From: Clostridiales bacterium
GTDB taxonomy: Bacteria > Bacillota > Clostridia > Oscillospirales > Oscillospiraceae
Assembly (NCBI GenBank): GCA_003522945.1
Contig: DPHR01000055.1
Span: 5,837 to 11,884, forward strand
DNA length: 6,048 nucleotides
Direction of reading: 5' to 3'
Part shown: in pieces, positions 5,153-6,048 of the stretch
Position numbering within the stretch: position 1 is the first letter of the stretch
Layout of the letters: each line of letters starts with the position of its first letter
Notes under the pieces: model-generated
Told to the model about the DNA's origin: nothing
Database searches by the model: none
Seen by the model: the letters and a program-made list of their open reading frames with translations, nothing else
Position numbers and translations under genes: made by a program

Positions 5153-5887
5153 ATGAAGCAAACGCATTCCGACAGCCGCCGCAGCGTCTATTTTGAAGGC
5201 CTGCGCGACGGCTTTCCCATCGGCCTCGGCTATTTTGCCGTGTCGTTTTCCCTCGGCATCGCCGCGCGCAATGCCGGACTCACCGTAACGCAGGGCCTGC
5301 TTTCCAGCCTTCTGTGCAACGCCTCGGCGGGCGAATACGCCCTCTTCACGCTCATCGGCAGCGGCGCTGCCTGTGTGGAGATCGCTCTTGCAACGCTCAT
5401 CATCAACGCGCGATATCTCCTTATGAGCTGTGCGCTCAGCCAGCGCATGAGCCCCGATATGCCGTTTTACCACCGGTTTTTTATCGGCTTTGATGTGACC
5501 GATGAGCTCTTCGGCATCACGATCGCCCGGCCGGGCTGCGTGGAGCCGAGGTATTTCTATGGCGCGATGACCGCCTCCATCCCCATGTGGGCGGCTGGAA
5601 CGGCGCTCGGCATCTTCATGGGCAACCTTCTCCCGGCACGCATCGTGAGCGCGCTGAGCGTGGCGCTTTACGGCATGTTCCTCGCCATCATCGTTCCCCC
5701 GGCGAAGGAAAACCGCGTGGTGCTCGGCTGCGTGCTCTCGGCCTTTGCCGCGAGCGCGGCGTTCGCCTTTCTGCCGGCGCTGCGGGATCTTTCCTCCGGC
5801 AACCGGACGATCATTCTCACGGTCGTCATTTCGGCGCTTGCGGCTGTTTTGTTCCCGCGCCCGGCGGAAGAGGAGGCGGCGGCATGA
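5153..5887 (+). CDS. azlC: AzlC-family branched-chain amino acid exporter large subunit
   Basis: The product is 244 aa, the usual AzlC length. AzlC and AzlD together form a membrane exporter for branched-chain amino acids; in B. subtilis azlCD confers azaleucine resistance, and E. coli YgaZH exports valine. Family motifs are clear: GLRDGFPIGLGYFAVSFSLG (16-35), CNASAGEYALF (55-65), INARYLLMSCALSQRM (84-99), FDVTDELFGI (113-122) and MWAAGTALGIFMGNLLP (145-161), followed by C-terminal membrane segments. The ATG at 5153-5155 is preferred because it places the 'f..Gl.dg.PI.lGY' motif at the normal distance from the N-terminus. The ribosome binding site is weak (AAGAAAG, about 8 nt upstream). The frame extends upstream to 5102 and 4973, but those residues resemble nothing in the family. 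The stop overlaps the azlD start as ATGA, so the two subunits are translationally coupled. Confidence 0.93.
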   Translation: MKQTHSDSRRSVYFEGLRDGFPIGLGYFAVSFSLGIAARNAGLTVTQGLLSSLLCNASAGEYALFTLIGSGAACVEIALATLIINARYLLMSCALSQRMSPDMPFYHRFFIGFDVTDELFGITIARPGCVEPRYFYGAMTASIPMWAAGTALGIFMGNLLPARIVSALSVALYGMFLAIIVPPAKENRVVLGCVLSAFAASAAFAFLPALRDLSSGNRTIILTVVISALAAVLFPRPAEEEAAA

Positions 5888-6048
5888 CAAAAACGCTCCT
5901 CTCCATCCTGACGGCGGCGGTCGTTACATACCTTGTCCGCGTCCTGCCGCTCACGCTCATCCGAAAGCCCATCCGCAGCCGGTTCCTCCGCTCGTTCCTG
6001 TACTATGTGCCGTATGTGACGCTCGCGGTGATGACGTTCCCCGCCATC
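5884..6048 (+). CDS. azlD: AzlD-family exporter small subunit (partial, runs off the window)
   Basis: Fifty-five codons from the ATG at 5884-5886 to the window edge encode an N-terminus beginning MTKTLLSILTAAVVTYLVRV. It continues with LPLTLIRKPIRSRFLRSFLYYVPY and VTLAVMTFPAI. AzlD proteins are about 100-110 aa with three to four membrane helices, and the 'tYl.R..P......k..s.....fL.yvP.avl.am..P' pattern is present. Roughly half of the gene is therefore missing beyond 6048. AGGAGG at 5871-5876 lies 7 nt before the ATG, inside azlC, and the ATGA overlap with azlC indicates coupled translation in the usual azlC-azlD order. It completes the branched-chain amino acid efflux pump. Confidence 0.92.
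   Translation, partial: MTKTLLSILTAAVVTYLVRVLPLTLIRKPIRSRFLRSFLYYVPYVTLAVMTFPAI

Noticed and set aside
5027..5890. A 287-codon minus-strand open frame opposite azlC
   Set aside because: It is a low-complexity, Arg/Ala/His-rich shadow of azlC, with no membrane or domain pattern.

Overview
The window is about 6 kb of a GC-rich bacterial chromosome, most likely from a Firmicute of the class Clostridia (a gut-type Oscillospirales-like organism is my guess). Reasons: strong AGGAGG-type ribosome binding sites, TTGACA-type promoters, GC-rich third codon positions, and a gene set typical of that group (DUF2975 plus a small XRE regulator, a DUF4153/DUF4173 membrane protein, AzlCD). UGA is an ordinary stop for several genes here, so the standard bacterial code applies. 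The species assignment is inference.

Layout. Positions 45-796 are a worn region on the minus strand: a GNAT-like C-terminal remnant (674-796), an intact NTF2/SnoaL-like gene (225-653), and a Cys-rich 'CGCFSC...CPYC' small protein (45-290). That last protein is joined in frame to the end of the NTF2-like gene but interrupted by a TGA codon. Positions 797-911 hold no gene I can support.

Positions 912-3863 are a compact minus-strand operon, in transcription order: promoter (3835-3863) with a 17-bp palindrome just upstream (3871-3887), DUF2975 membrane protein, XRE regulator, DUF4153/DUF4173 membrane protein, and TrmO (the methyltransferase acting on t6A37 of tRNA). The genes are 9 nt apart or overlap by 11 and 14 nt, so they are very probably cotranscribed and translationally coupled. 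The first two form a known membrane-protein/regulator pair; the palindrome is a candidate autoregulatory operator.

Positions 3898-4886 hold a monocistronic EamA/DMT transporter on the minus strand, with its own TTGACA promoter and a very strong intrinsic terminator. The promoter overlaps the longest possible reading frame, which favours a TTG start at 4837. Positions 4887-6048 are divergent: a plus-strand promoter, a short membrane-segment ORF without a normal start, a perfect 18-bp palindrome, and the azlC-azlD branched-chain amino acid exporter pair overlapping by ATGA. azlD runs off the end of the window.

I see no CRISPR array, insertion sequence, tRNA or rRNA, and no clearly new system. 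The observations most worth following up are the TGA-interrupted NTF2/Cys-rich fusion, the DUF2975-XRE-DUF4173-TrmO operon with its palindrome, and the 18-bp palindrome before azlC.
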